Part shown: positions 9,109 to 17,286 of the stretch, piece after piece
Position numbering within the stretch: position 1 is the stretch's first letter
Layout: every line of letters starts with the position of its first letter
Source of the DNA: Paludibacter sp.
Lineage (GTDB): Bacteria; Bacteroidota; Bacteroidia; Bacteroidales; Paludibacteraceae
DNA length: 32,439 bases
Assembly (NCBI GenBank): GCA_028691965.1
Contig: JAQUYE010000031.1
Span: 1 to 32,439 of the forward strand
Direction: 5' to 3'
Notes under the pieces: generated by a model
Databases searched by the model: none
The model's input: the letters and a program-made list of their open reading frames with translations, nothing else
What the model was told of the DNA's origin: nothing
Program-made: the position numbers and the translations under genes

Positions 9109-9783
9109 TCACAAAAATACTGAAAATTTACGGTCTTTAAAACTATTAAGGTACAAAATTGCCTCATTTCCACAGTTCATCAATAAGTCGAGCACACTTA
9201 AATGAGCTATAAACCCGTTTTTCTGACTAAACACCTGATAATACGGCGGTACCCCGGCAAACAACGCAGGCTTTTTAGGATGAATCCCGTTTCGGAGTTG
9301 CAGGCACTCTTCCGGAAGCTGACCGAAAGCCGACGTCGGCACGGGTGCCTCCAGTCTATCTATCCAGGAACGAACAAACTCCATCGTTCGGGTATTAAAA
9401 TCCCACAGGAAGTCGCCGGGCTGGCGGTACAGCTCTTCCAGCTCATCCGCATAATATTCGAAGTAGGGACTCGACTGATAAGCAGCCTCTAGCGTTTTCC
9501 AATGCTGAAGTGGCCAGTCGCCGTGACCCGACAAACGAACATCCCGAATCAGGGTCCGGTTGCCATTGGGGCGATCGAGCGGAATACTCAGCTCCATCAT
9601 TCCCGATGTAGTTGCTATACGACAACGGTTCCGGTAACTTTGTTTTTCCACGTACTCGTACTGCTCGAGGTAGCTTGCAGTCGCATGCATCCACAGCGCG
9701 ACATACTCAACAGGCGGAAAATAGGCCGTACTAAAACATACCGCCCCAAGCGTACCGGGAGTAAATGAATTAACGTCGGGCAT
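9109..9783 (-). CDS. WbqC-like family protein
   Basis: A WbqC-family protein of about 224 residues. Members are often found in cell-surface polysaccharide loci or next to lepB in Bacteroidota; the biochemical role is not settled. The visible family hallmarks are FSTAYFPPVEYVALW near the N-terminus, YRNRCRIATTSGMMELSIPL, GDWPLQHWKTLEAAYQSSPYFEYY, and a C-terminal aromatic tail. The ATG at 9783 lies 14 bases inside the 3' end of lepB, consistent with translational coupling; the next upstream option is a TTG at 9819, which would overlap further. It is the fifth gene of the aroB operon, with ilvE 18 nt downstream. Confidence 0.85.
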   Translation of the reverse strand: MPDVNSFTPGTLGAVCFSTAYFPPVEYVALWMHATASYLEQYEYVEKQSYRNRCRIATTSGMMELSIPLDRPNGNRTLIRDVRLSGHGDWPLQHWKTLEAAYQSSPYFEYYADELEELYRQPGDFLWDFNTRTMEFVRSWIDRLEAPVPTSAFGQLPEECLQLRNGIHPKKPALFAGVPPYYQVFSQKNGFIAHLSVLDLLMNCGNEAILYLNSFKDRKFSVFL

Positions 9784-11230
9784 CCTTAAAAAATCGGTTG
9801 AAGCGGATTTTACCCTCAAACCAGCCTTTGTCTTTATCCAGCGAAAGCCATACAGCTACCGGGCGACCCACCACATGATCTTCGGGAACAAAGCCCCAGT
9901 ACCGGGAGTCGGCCGATTTATGACGGTTATCCCCCATCATCCAGTAATAATCCATCTTAAAGGTATAATATTCGGTTTGTTCGCCGTTGATAAAGAACTT
10001 ACCTTCCTTCACGATCAGCTCATTCTTTTCGTACACCCTGATGATGCGCTCATACACAGGCAGGTTCCACTCGTTCAACTTCAGCGTACTACCTTTTTTA
10101 GGAATATAAATCGGACCATAGTTATCACGGTTCCACGAATGGGAGGCTCCGTACGGGAACACATCACCGCCCATTTCAGCAGGTTCGATACGAACAGCAG
10201 TCACCATCACCGACTTTCTGAGTGTCGCCAGCATTTCGGCAGTAAGCGGTAAGTGATACACCGGCAAGGCAGGATCCATTCCGAGGTAACTAATCAGCTG
10301 AGCTTCGTTGGTGTTGTTCAACAAACTACGGTCTTCCTTACTGATTCCAAGCTTAGTCAGCATATCATTCGTAAAGAAGCGACCGTTGGTCTGTACAAAG
10401 TAATTATGCTGCACACCGGGCAGTTGTTCTTCCGGTTCGTTATTCACATAAATGGTATTATCGCGTATTTCGAAGAAATCGCCGGGGATAGCCACACAGC
10501 GTTTTACATAATTCTCGCGACGATCGACAGGACGATACACCAGTTCGCCGTACACATCCCTGCGCGAGCGCACTATCTCACGGCCGCGGGCCATCGACGC
10601 TTCAGCAGTAGGTTCGGAGTCGGGGTTCTGGAGTTTCAGACTATTATACCCTTCGTAATAACAGCTGATGTAATAGTCGGGATTCTGCACCTTAACAGGA
10701 ACAGTATCACCGGTAGGGAAGTTAAACACTACAATATCGTTACGCTCAATGGTATCGAAGCCCTTCAGGCGCTTGTACTCCCATTGCGGGTTCTCGAGGT
10801 AGGACTTCGAATTCAGGATAGGAAAGGTATGCTGCACCAGGGGAAACGACAAGGGGGTGTTGGGCACACGCGGACCGTAACTCGCTTTACTCACAAACAG
10901 GAAATCGCCTACCAGCAGCGTCTTTTCCAGCGATGAAGTAGGAATCTGATAGTTCTGGAACAGGTAGATATTAATAAAATAGACCGCTACCAGTGCGAAT
11001 ACGATAGCATCTACCCACCCCATCACTGCCAGCACCGTTTTATTCTTCGATTTCTTCCACCAGGTCCAGGGAATAAACCGGGTAATAAACGCATCGAAAA
11101 CCAAAGGCAGTAAGAGTAGCCACCAAAAGTTGCCTACCCAGGCTACAAATAAAATGTAGAGAACACACCAGGCAGCTGCCTTTATCCACTGTTTTGTCGG
11201 GTGTTGTAAGCGGTCAGTCAGATTGCTCAT
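9770..11230 (-). CDS. lepB: signal peptidase I, large Bacteroidota form
   Basis: Cleaves Sec signal peptides at the outer face of the inner membrane. At 486 residues it is longer than E. coli LepB, as is common in Bacteroidota. Two or more hydrophobic helices lie in the first 90 residues. The catalytic serine is in QIPTSSLEKTLLVGD (S100 by alignment with the usual SGSM box). The general-base lysine is K243 in YVKRCVAIPGD. The late boxes are MMGDNRHKSADSRYWGFVP and VVGRPVAVWLS. A long insertion between the Ser and Lys boxes is visible (about 120-235). The ATG at 11230 follows dapB by 26 nt, and the 3' end overlaps the WbqC-family start. Confidence 0.95.
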   Translation of the reverse strand: MSNLTDRLQHPTKQWIKAAAWCVLYILFVAWVGNFWWLLLLPLVFDAFITRFIPWTWWKKSKNKTVLAVMGWVDAIVFALVAVYFINIYLFQNYQIPTSSLEKTLLVGDFLFVSKASYGPRVPNTPLSFPLVQHTFPILNSKSYLENPQWEYKRLKGFDTIERNDIVVFNFPTGDTVPVKVQNPDYYISCYYEGYNSLKLQNPDSEPTAEASMARGREIVRSRRDVYGELVYRPVDRRENYVKRCVAIPGDFFEIRDNTIYVNNEPEEQLPGVQHNYFVQTNGRFFTNDMLTKLGISKEDRSLLNNTNEAQLISYLGMDPALPVYHLPLTAEMLATLRKSVMVTAVRIEPAEMGGDVFPYGASHSWNRDNYGPIYIPKKGSTLKLNEWNLPVYERIIRVYEKNELIVKEGKFFINGEQTEYYTFKMDYYWMMGDNRHKSADSRYWGFVPEDHVVGRPVAVWLSLDKDKGWFEGKIRFNRFFKDARR

Positions 11231-11256
11231 GTAATAATTGTATATGAATAAAAACC

Positions 11257-11976
11257 TTAATCGAAACTCAACAAATCCTTCATTCCAAGCAGTCCTTTCT
11301 TACCAGCGGTAAATTCGGCTGCCACAACAGCTCCCAGCGCAAAACCTTCGCGCGACTTAGCATCGTGAGTCATCGTTATACTATCAACGGCCGACTCATA
11401 CCTGATGGTATGAATACCCGGCACCTCTCCTTCGCGAATCGACTTAATAGCCATGGCCGATGCTGAATCTTCCACTTCCTTCGACCAGGTGGTCTTTCGG
11501 TCGAGCTGCTCCAGAATCCCTTCGGCCAGCGTAATGGCTGTACCACTCGGAGCATCCAGTTTCTGGGTATGATGCACCTCGGTCATTTCCACATTATATT
11601 CAGGAAACCTGTTCATTAGTTTGGCAAGGTAGGAGTTTACCTTCATAAACACATTCACACCCAGACTGAAGTTCGAACTCCAGAAGAGCGTATGTCCACC
11701 CTTTTCAATCTCCTTTGTCAATTCAGGCAGCAGCTCTGTCCACCCGGTAGTACCACACACAATGGGCACGCCGGCAGCAAACGAACTGCGGATATTACTC
11801 ACCGCCACCTGAGGTACTGTAAACTCGATGGCCACATCAGCACTCCGGTACGCATCCGACGAGAAATCCTCCCTGTTGTCGACATCAATAATACAAACAA
11901 TCTCATGTCCACGCTCACGGGCAATTCGTTCGATGATTTTGCCCATTTTGCCATATCCTATTAATGCAAGCTTCAT
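11257..11976 (-). CDS. dapB: 4-hydroxy-tetrahydrodipicolinate reductase
   Basis: NAD(P)H-dependent step of the lysine and diaminopimelate pathway, supplying peptidoglycan precursor. The 239-residue protein starts MKLALIGYGKMGK, a Rossmann GxGxMG motif at the N-terminus. CGTTGW (74-79), SSNFSLGVNVF and the catalytic EVHHTQKLDAPSGTA box (H135, H136, K139) follow. I place the start at the ATG at 11976 because it opens directly with the dinucleotide-binding strand; the frame runs further upstream, but into the CoA-binding gene. It lies 17 nt after that gene and 26 nt before lepB. Confidence 0.95.
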   Translation of the reverse strand: MKLALIGYGKMGKIIERIARERGHEIVCIIDVDNREDFSSDAYRSADVAIEFTVPQVAVSNIRSSFAAGVPIVCGTTGWTELLPELTKEIEKGGHTLFWSSNFSLGVNVFMKVNSYLAKLMNRFPEYNVEMTEVHHTQKLDAPSGTAITLAEGILEQLDRKTTWSKEVEDSASAMAIKSIREGEVPGIHTIRYESAVDSITMTHDAKSREGFALGAVVAAEFTAGKKGLLGMKDLLSFD

Positions 11977-11993
11977 TTTCCTGTGTTTAGTAA

Positions 11994-12353
11994 TCAATAT
12001 TGTCCGGTTCCCAGCAGAACCAGTGTACATGCCTCCTCTACTTCGATACCACGCGACCTCAGCAGTTCCTCAAACTCCCTGTTCTCCGTTCCGGGATTAA
12101 AAATCACCCGTTTAGGATTTAAACCGGCCACATATTCGTAATAGTCGGGTTGATTTTTGGGTCCGACATACAAGGTTACGGTATCCAGATCAGCATACTG
12201 TTTCTTTTGCGTGTCGATAGTTCTGTCAAAAATCACATCCGGACGTAAACCCAGCAGTTCAATTTCATGACCATACTTCAGCAATTTCTCCGCAGCCTTA
12301 TACGAGTAGCGATCCGGATTATTGCTTGCGCCTATAACCAGTGTCTTTTTCAT
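11994..12353 (-). CDS. CoA-binding domain protein (YccU-like)
   Basis: A single-domain Rossmann-fold protein of 119 residues in the CoA-binding family related to YccU and the succinyl-CoA synthetase alpha N-terminus. Visible features are MKKTLVIGASNNPDRYSYKA at the N-terminus (GASNNPxRYSY is the typical phosphate loop), a central TLYVGPKNQPDYYEYV strand-helix, and RVIFNPGTENREFEELL with EEACTLVLL near the end. The exact function in the cell is not known; CoA binding is by family. It is packed between aroB (5-nt gap) and dapB (17-nt gap). Confidence 0.88.
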   Translation of the reverse strand: MKKTLVIGASNNPDRYSYKAAEKLLKYGHEIELLGLRPDVIFDRTIDTQKKQYADLDTVTLYVGPKNQPDYYEYVAGLNPKRVIFNPGTENREFEELLRSRGIEVEEACTLVLLGTGQY

Positions 12354-12358
12354 ATTCC

Positions 12359-13420
12359 TTATGTGTTTAAATAAAAATCAAGCGTTTCGAATATCAGTTC
12401 CTTGTCGGCCGTGCAATTCAGTTGAATCTGCCCTATTCCCGACAAAAGCGTAAAGTTCACGAACCCTTCATCGTTCTTTTTGTCGTGTGTCATCAATTCA
12501 TAGAGCACTTCATAATCGGCACACCCAAACTCCAGCTTACCATAATTTTCTTTCATCATGTAATTAAGTCGAAGCAGCTCCTCTTTCGGGAATTGATGTT
12601 GCACAAACGAAAGATAAAGCTCACACAGCAAGCCCCACATCACCGCATAACCATGCAGTGCAGGCTGGCCGATCCGGTGCGAAAAGGTTTCGAAGGCATG
12701 CCCGAAGGTATGACCCAGGTTCAGGGCCTTGCGAATGTTCTTCTCGGTAGGATCCTGCTCCACTACCCGTTCCTTAATCCGCACACTTCGCTCTACCAGC
12801 ACCCGCAGGCGATCAAAATCGACCTCCTCCAGGTTAAACGCCAGTATCTCCTTCCATTCGGCCTGCGTATCTATTAAAGCATGTTTCACCATTTCAGCAT
12901 ATCCCGACCGAAGATTGTGAGCATCGAGGCTTTTAAAAAAATGCACATCAATCAGTACCCGGTCGGCCGGATTAAACACGCCAATCTCATTTTTCAGGCC
13001 CATCAGGTTCACCCCCGTTTTACCACCAGTGGCAGCATCCACAGCACCCAACAACGAGGTAGGGATGTTCAGGTAGCGGATACCCCGCTTAAAGGTAGAG
13101 GCAGCAAAGCCCCCCAGGTCGGTAATCATACCACCCCCGAGGTTTATCAGGAGCGACTTACGGGTAGCGCCATGACTACTCAGGTATTCCCACACCTGAA
13201 CAGCAGCAGCAATATTCTTATTCGCATCACCGGCAGCAACCGTGATCACACGGCACTCGTCCGACAATCCGCAGGAGTACAAATAAGGCAGACATTCCTG
13301 TTGAGTAGTTGTGTCGGTCAGCACATAAATATCATTCGCCGGATGACCGCCGATAGCCTTCGAAAGCTCAGACCTTAAATCGTTAGTAATTAATGTAGGG
13401 TATACGGTATTCATTAGCAT
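12359..13420 (-). CDS. aroB: 3-dehydroquinate synthase
   Basis: Second enzyme of the shikimate pathway: an NAD- and metal-dependent enzyme that converts DAHP to 3-dehydroquinate. About 353 residues. Characteristic segments are NLGGGMITDLGGFAAST, KRGIRYLNIPTSLLGAVDAA, TGGKTGVNL, GYAEMVKHALI (metal-binding Glu and substrate Lys) and LNLGHTFGHAFE (the two metal-binding His). Candidate starts are ATG at 13420 and 13414. A TTG at 13429 is unlikely because a -7 box at 13442-13435 would put the transcript start about there. It heads the minus-strand operon aroB, CoA-binding gene, dapB, lepB, WbqC-family gene, ilvE. Confidence 0.95.
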   Translation of the reverse strand: MLMNTVYPTLITNDLRSELSKAIGGHPANDIYVLTDTTTQQECLPYLYSCGLSDECRVITVAAGDANKNIAAAVQVWEYLSSHGATRKSLLINLGGGMITDLGGFAASTFKRGIRYLNIPTSLLGAVDAATGGKTGVNLMGLKNEIGVFNPADRVLIDVHFFKSLDAHNLRSGYAEMVKHALIDTQAEWKEILAFNLEEVDFDRLRVLVERSVRIKERVVEQDPTEKNIRKALNLGHTFGHAFETFSHRIGQPALHGYAVMWGLLCELYLSFVQHQFPKEELLRLNYMMKENYGKLEFGCADYEVLYELMTHDKKNDEGFVNFTLLSGIGQIQLNCTADKELIFETLDFYLNT

Positions 13421-13434
13421 TTCAATCAACTATG

Positions 13435-13442
13435 CAAAGATA
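13435..13442 (-). promoter_or_regulatory. putative -7 box of the aroB operon
   Basis: Read on the minus strand this is TATCTTTG, an exact TAnnTTTG match 14 nt before the aroB ATG at 13420. No convincing -33 element was seen. It would give a very short leader and argues against the upstream TTG as the start. Confidence 0.5.
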
Positions 13443-13554
13443 AAACTTTTCTAACGAAATGGACTCCTATTGATATTTATTCATGTTTCGGTACGCATAG
13501 AACTATTAAGTGTAAATAAATAAACTTTACTTATTAATATTTCTGAAAATATAG

Positions 13555-13584
13555 TTGATATATGAAGATATGTTCATACATTTG
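13555..13584 (+). promoter_or_regulatory. promoter of the arsR operon
   Basis: TTG (13555-13557), a 19-nt spacer and TACATTTG (13577-13584) form a full match to the Bacteroidota TTG-N19-TAnnTTTG consensus, 23 nt before the arsR ATG. The spacer contains an inverted repeat that is a likely operator. Confidence 0.75.
13561..13578 (+). promoter_or_regulatory. putative ArsR operator dyad
   Basis: TATGAA-GATATG-TTCATA is a perfect 6-bp inverted repeat with a 6-nt centre. It sits between the -33 and -7 elements and touches the -7 box. A repressor bound here would block polymerase, which is the usual ArsR/SmtB autoregulatory mode. The binding protein is inferred from adjacency only. Confidence 0.55.
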
Positions 13585-13607
13585 CCATCGAATTAAGAAA
13601 GAACGTT

Positions 13608-13895
13608 ATGCAAGACTTATTACAAATGGAAGAAGCAGCCTACACACTGAAAGCTATCTCGCACGGCACTCGCTTGTGTGTGATTTCTTTGCTGGCCGAT
13701 ACTCACGAAATGAATGTATCGGAAATAGGCACTAAGCTCAACTGTGAGCAGTCGTTGTTATCGCATCATCTTACCGACATGCGTGCGAAAGGAATTTTAA
13801 ACTGTAGAAGAGAAGGTAAGAATTGTTATTATTCATTGAAGAATAAACAAATTACCCAGATTCTGGATTGTATTAAAAGTTGTAACTGCGAATAA
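13608..13895 (+). CDS. ArsR/SmtB-family transcriptional regulator
   Basis: A 95-residue winged-helix repressor. The HTH is clear at about 37-60 (VSEIGTKLNCEQSLLSHHL) and is followed by the beta-wing GILNCRREGKNCYYSL. The classic alpha-3 arsenic/cadmium site ELCVCDL is absent; the same place reads EIGTKLNC. Cysteines lie at 24, 46, 66, 73, 88, 92 and 94, and the last three form a C-terminal CxxxCxC tail that could bind a thiophilic metal or respond to redox or persulfide. The inducer is therefore open. It is the first gene of an operon with four small proteins and has a dyad operator in its promoter. The next gene starts 4 nt after its stop. Confidence 0.92.
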   Translation: MQDLLQMEEAAYTLKAISHGTRLCVISLLADTHEMNVSEIGTKLNCEQSLLSHHLTDMRAKGILNCRREGKNCYYSLKNKQITQILDCIKSCNCE

Positions 13896-13899
13896 GCAT

Positions 13900-14112
13900 A
13901 TGAATATATTTATAAGAAAACACGCCCTGAAGATCATCGGCACTCTTGTAGGATTGCTGGGAGGATATCTGTACTACCGGTTGATCGGATGTAACTCAGG
14001 CACCTGTCCGATTACCTCCAACCCCTGGATTAGTACAGTATATGGTGGATTAATCGGCTTCCTGTTGTTCGATCTCTTTAACAAAAAGGAAAAGAAAAAT
14101 GTGGAAGAATAA
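13900..14112 (+). CDS. small membrane protein, DUF6132-like
   Basis: A 70-residue protein with two predicted membrane helices (about 10-28 and 44-60) around a short loop that carries C31 and C36 in GCNSGTCPITSNP. This loop looks like the DUF6132 family, found in Bacteroidota next to ArsR regulators and thioredoxins (from memory; no search was run). The cysteine pair lies at the membrane edge, where it could serve in thiol exchange or metal binding; this is inference. The charged tail is KKEKKN. It overlaps the next gene by 14 nt, so it is clearly co-translated within the arsR operon. Confidence 0.8.
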   Translation: MNIFIRKHALKIIGTLVGLLGGYLYYRLIGCNSGTCPITSNPWISTVYGGLIGFLLFDLFNKKEKKNVEE

Positions 14113-14365
14113 ACTAACGACCTTTTTGAAGGAATACCTGAGCGGCTGGGACTTCACCCGCATCCTGCGTCTGGCCTTTGCCGGCGTATTAGTTGCCGGA
14201 TACTTCTCCACCAAAGAGCCCCTCTACCTGGTAGCCAGTCTGTTTTTAGGCGCACAAGCGCTGTTGAACTTCGGCTGCCCCGGAGGTAGCTGCGCAACAC
14301 CGGCAGCCAAACGGCCCAACAAAGGGATGAAATTTAAGAAACTCGAATTAAACGACAATAAATAA
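14099..14365 (+). CDS. small cysteine-bearing membrane protein
   Basis: An 88-residue protein with two hydrophobic segments (about 23-36 and 41-58), followed by GCPGGSC (C60, C65) and a lysine-rich tail. The arrangement of two helices ending in a Cys pair recalls YgaP-type or DUF2892-like small membrane proteins, but I do not recognise a named family with confidence. Like the preceding protein, it presents two cysteines four residues apart at a membrane boundary. The start overlaps the preceding gene by 14 nt, and the following HMA-like gene starts one base after its stop codon. Confidence 0.75.
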   Translation: MWKNKLTTFLKEYLSGWDFTRILRLAFAGVLVAGYFSTKEPLYLVASLFLGAQALLNFGCPGGSCATPAAKRPNKGMKFKKLELNDNK

Positions 14366-14366
14366 A

Positions 14367-14627
14367 ATGTACAGTACATTTCAGGTATCAAAAACGCAAT
14401 GTATGACTTGCAACAATGAAGTCTTAAAACAATTAGGTTCTTTACGTGGTATATTTGGCGCGGAAATGGATCGGATCGACGGAAAGATAGTTGTCAATCA
14501 TACGGATGAAATCACACGAGCAGAAATCGGAAAGAAGCTGGACGAACTCGGATGGAAAGAACTTCCGCAGGACAACAGCGGGGAAGTTGCCTATGACGAC
14601 CCTTCGATTTGGGGATGTGCACTTTAA
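14367..14627 (+). CDS. heavy-metal-associated (HMA)-like domain protein
   Basis: An 86-residue soluble protein with a ferredoxin-like HMA pattern. FQVSKTQCMTCNNEVLKQL carries a CxxC metal site (C12, C15) at the end of the first strand, IVVNHTDEITRAEIGKKL follows, and there is a C-terminal GC (C84). Such domains bind copper or other soft metals and hand them to transporters or regulators (family knowledge). The usual GMxCxxC box is modified to KTQCMTC, and no P-type ATPase is adjacent, so a metallochaperone role is only likely, not shown. It is the fourth gene of the arsR operon. Confidence 0.78.
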   Translation: MYSTFQVSKTQCMTCNNEVLKQLGSLRGIFGAEMDRIDGKIVVNHTDEITRAEIGKKLDELGWKELPQDNSGEVAYDDPSIWGCAL

Positions 14628-14665
14628 CAACCACTAATAACACTAACAAATACAAGCAATTCTTT

Positions 14666-15160
14666 ATGAAAAAAATCGTAGTAGCTTCGTTAGCACTTAT
14701 CCTTATAGCCTTCACGGCCTGTGGTAATCAGACCAGGGAGAAAGCAACCGAAACAAAAGCAGAAAACATTACAACAAACGAAACAAAGAAAATGGGTACA
14801 ATTAAACTAACCAAAGCCGAATTCTTAGCCAAGGTAGCTAACTATGAAGCAAACCCTTCAGAGTGGAAATACCTGGGGGACAAACCGTGTATTATTGACT
14901 TCTATGCCGACTGGTGTGGACCCTGTAAGACCATCGCTCCTATTCTGGAAGATCTTGCAAAAGAATACGACGGCCAGATATATATTTACAAAGTCGACAC
15001 TGAAAAAGAACAGGAATTAGCAGCTGCTTTCGGCATCCGCAGCATTCCGTCACTGTTATTTGTGCCGATGGATGAGCAGCCACAAATGGCACAGGGTGCA
15101 CTTCCAAAAGAAACATTCAAGAAAGCAATTGAAGAAGTATTGTTGAAAAAAACAAACTAA
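14666..15160 (+). CDS. lipoprotein thioredoxin-family protein
   Basis: A 165-residue envelope thiol-disulfide protein. An N-terminal lipoprotein-type signal, MKKIVVASLALILIAFTACG, places C19 as the lipid-modified residue; the linker is rich in T, E and K. The thioredoxin domain has WCGPC at 83-87, the charged KVDTEKE stretch and the cis-proline SIPSLLF. The ATG at 14666 is chosen over 14609 because it starts the signal peptide and avoids overlap with the HMA-like gene. It is the last gene of the arsR operon, which links regulator, Cys-pair membrane proteins, metal-site protein and periplasmic thioredoxin. A strong terminator follows. Confidence 0.92.
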   Translation: MKKIVVASLALILIAFTACGNQTREKATETKAENITTNETKKMGTIKLTKAEFLAKVANYEANPSEWKYLGDKPCIIDFYADWCGPCKTIAPILEDLAKEYDGQIYIYKVDTEKEQELAAAFGIRSIPSLLFVPMDEQPQMAQGALPKETFKKAIEEVLLKKTN

Positions 15161-15188
15161 TTCTTAGTTATTGTATAGATTCCCGGTG

Positions 15189-15224
15189 GCCCGGACTGAA
15201 CTAATCAGTCCGGGCTTTCTTTTT
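15189..15224 (+). terminator. intrinsic terminator of the arsR-thioredoxin operon
   Basis: A perfect 11-bp stem, GCCCGGACTGA (15189-15199) with TCAGTCCGGGC (15205-15215), a 5-nt loop ACTAA, then TTTCTTTTT. The stem is nearly the same as in the terminator at 18042. Confidence 0.92.
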
Positions 15225-15482
15225 GTCGGCTTTCTGTTCAACTTTCAGGTATTTTCTATCGCAATGGTCATTTATACCTACAAAAAGAAAAATATTTACA
15301 CTTTATAATGAACATTTATAGAAATAGGTATGTTTATCAACAAAGTTAATTATAAAAAAGTAAAATTAACTCAATTTATAAAACACTCTTTTCAATTATC
15401 TAAATTATAACCTGTTGTTGATTGAAACAAGCATACCACTTACCGGTATCTGCCACAATCGGCCTTAAAAAAAATGTATCGT

Positions 15483-17252
15483 ATGAAAAAATTGCTTTTA
15501 GGTCTTCTTCCAGTGCTTTGTATTTTACTTACAAGCCGATGTACCCTTGCCGAGGATATTGAGAAACTGCAGGGTGCAGTTGATTCATTGGGAATTGTAA
15601 TAGGCACTCCAACATTCGAAACAGGAGTCTATCTTGATTTCATCAACGCAAAGTCAAAGAATTATGTTGATGAAGTAGAAATAAAAGTAAACGTAACCGG
15701 CACCGATGGTCAGTATGTTTACAACAACCTCGGGGTTCGCGAAGACCAGTTTCTCTCGCGGATTGGAATGATGGAACTGGTTATTGATCCACGAAAGGTG
15801 GATTCGGTTTCCATGCTAACCACTCCCTTAGAATTTAACGTAACAGTACAAGCCGAAGGATATAATCCGGTAACGCAAAAAATTAAACTCTTCAAACCCG
15901 GAATGCAAATGACTGCGATTACACTTGTAAAACTCAACGATGCTCCGGAAGGAATTTCGGCCAGTGTTACGAATAACTTTGTAGGCACCAACTCTTCGGG
16001 TCGCACCACTCAGAAGGGTGAGATAACAATGAACTCCGGCGAGCAGAGCATTACTATTAATGAAGGAGTTGTAATGCGCGACGAAGCGGGCAATCCGGTT
16101 ACAGGAACTATTGCTGCCAGTGCAGTATTTTTCGATCCTCTGTCGCAAGCAGCGCAGGATGCTTTCCCGGGTGGATTGACTGTTGTGGCCGATATGGGCG
16201 ACAATACCACCGAAGATATCCGCTTTGTATCAGCCGGGATGTTCGACCTGCGACTTACTGCCGGAGGAAAAAATGTTAGTTCCTTTGATAACGGAGGTAT
16301 TACGCTTAAAACAGAAGTCTCGCCTGAGCTGATAAATCCTAACACGGGTCAGCCATTGAAAGAAAACGACGTAATTGAATTGTGGAGTCAGGATGAAGGT
16401 ACCGGAAAATGGGTTTTCGAAAAAATGGATACGGTACGCAACGTAAACGGCAAACTGGTTCTCGAAGAAACAGTTACTCACTTAAGCCTTTGGAACTGGG
16501 ACTTTTACTATAACACTTGTGATTATGGGGCACGCTTCGTATTCCGGGGCAACATCGACAGTGATAGGATGCGAGCTAGAATAACAGCAGTAATCGACGG
16601 TCAGTCTATTGAAGAGCGAACTAGGGAACGGATTTCGACCGTTCCCGGAAACCCTTACAACGAGATAATATTGAGTAGAGTACCAAGCAATACGCCTGCT
16701 AAATTCACCTTTGAAGATGGCGGAGGAGATCGAACCGTACAACTAACATTCAATCCTTCTACTCTTGATATTAGTAATTTATGCGATGGACAAACCTATT
16801 ACATTGATGTGACAGATGCAAAAGCGAATGAAATTATTAAGGTCAATTTTGATCTTCAGGCAACATCAGCCAGCAATTCGCGACTGATCATTCGTCCGAA
16901 TGCCACCATTTACTACAGGCCGGCCGGTGAAGCCAATGCTTCATGGAACACAGCTTACCTGAGCAATGGACGAACGACCATCGACCTTCCGCTTGCTGTG
17001 ACTTACGAAATTCAGGCTGCATTTGGCAACAATTCAGGGAAAGGCACACTCCGTATCGAAAGAGATGGATCTTCAAGAGTAAACGTTATTATGACTCCCG
17101 ATATCGAGATTGGTTCAGGGGGTACTACTGCAGCGCCAATCACGCTCAATGTCGCTCGTCCGTCAAGCAATACAATTAGGGTAAGATACACTGCTGTTCT
17201 TCCCGACAATGTCTTTGACCTGCTACGTGTAAAAGAATCAAGCTTTAATTAA
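15483..17252 (+). CDS. large exported protein, unknown function
   Basis: About 589 residues, exported. The signal is MKKLLLGLLPVLCILLTSRC; whether C20 is lipidated is uncertain, because Arg before the Cys is unusual for a lipobox, and cleavage after TLA is an alternative. A beta-rich first part (about 30-150) is followed by a segment (about 170-345) with EGVVMRDEAGNPVTGTIAAS, VFFDPLSQ, SAGMFDLRLTAGG, VIELWSQDEGTGKW and VTHLSLWNWDFYYN. I have seen this order in large Bacteroidota surface proteins with carboxypeptidase-regulatory-like domains. The remainder is more beta structure. No type IX CTD is recognised. Its 5' side is 258 nt of A/T-rich DNA with no clear promoter box. It pairs with the barrel gene 34 nt downstream. 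Confidence 0.85.
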   Translation: MKKLLLGLLPVLCILLTSRCTLAEDIEKLQGAVDSLGIVIGTPTFETGVYLDFINAKSKNYVDEVEIKVNVTGTDGQYVYNNLGVREDQFLSRIGMMELVIDPRKVDSVSMLTTPLEFNVTVQAEGYNPVTQKIKLFKPGMQMTAITLVKLNDAPEGISASVTNNFVGTNSSGRTTQKGEITMNSGEQSITINEGVVMRDEAGNPVTGTIAASAVFFDPLSQAAQDAFPGGLTVVADMGDNTTEDIRFVSAGMFDLRLTAGGKNVSSFDNGGITLKTEVSPELINPNTGQPLKENDVIELWSQDEGTGKWVFEKMDTVRNVNGKLVLEETVTHLSLWNWDFYYNTCDYGARFVFRGNIDSDRMRARITAVIDGQSIEERTRERISTVPGNPYNEIILSRVPSNTPAKFTFEDGGGDRTVQLTFNPSTLDISNLCDGQTYYIDVTDAKANEIIKVNFDLQATSASNSRLIIRPNATIYYRPAGEANASWNTAYLSNGRTTIDLPLAVTYEIQAAFGNNSGKGTLRIERDGSSRVNVIMTPDIEIGSGGTTAAPITLNVARPSSNTIRVRYTAVLPDNVFDLLRVKESSFN

Positions 17253-17286
17253 CTAATGAAATCGTAATCTATTAAAATATCAATCT

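Noticed and set aside
10253..10936. 227-codon open frame on the plus strand inside lepB
   Set aside because: It is the antisense shadow of a well-supported signal peptidase gene; no promoter or family match.
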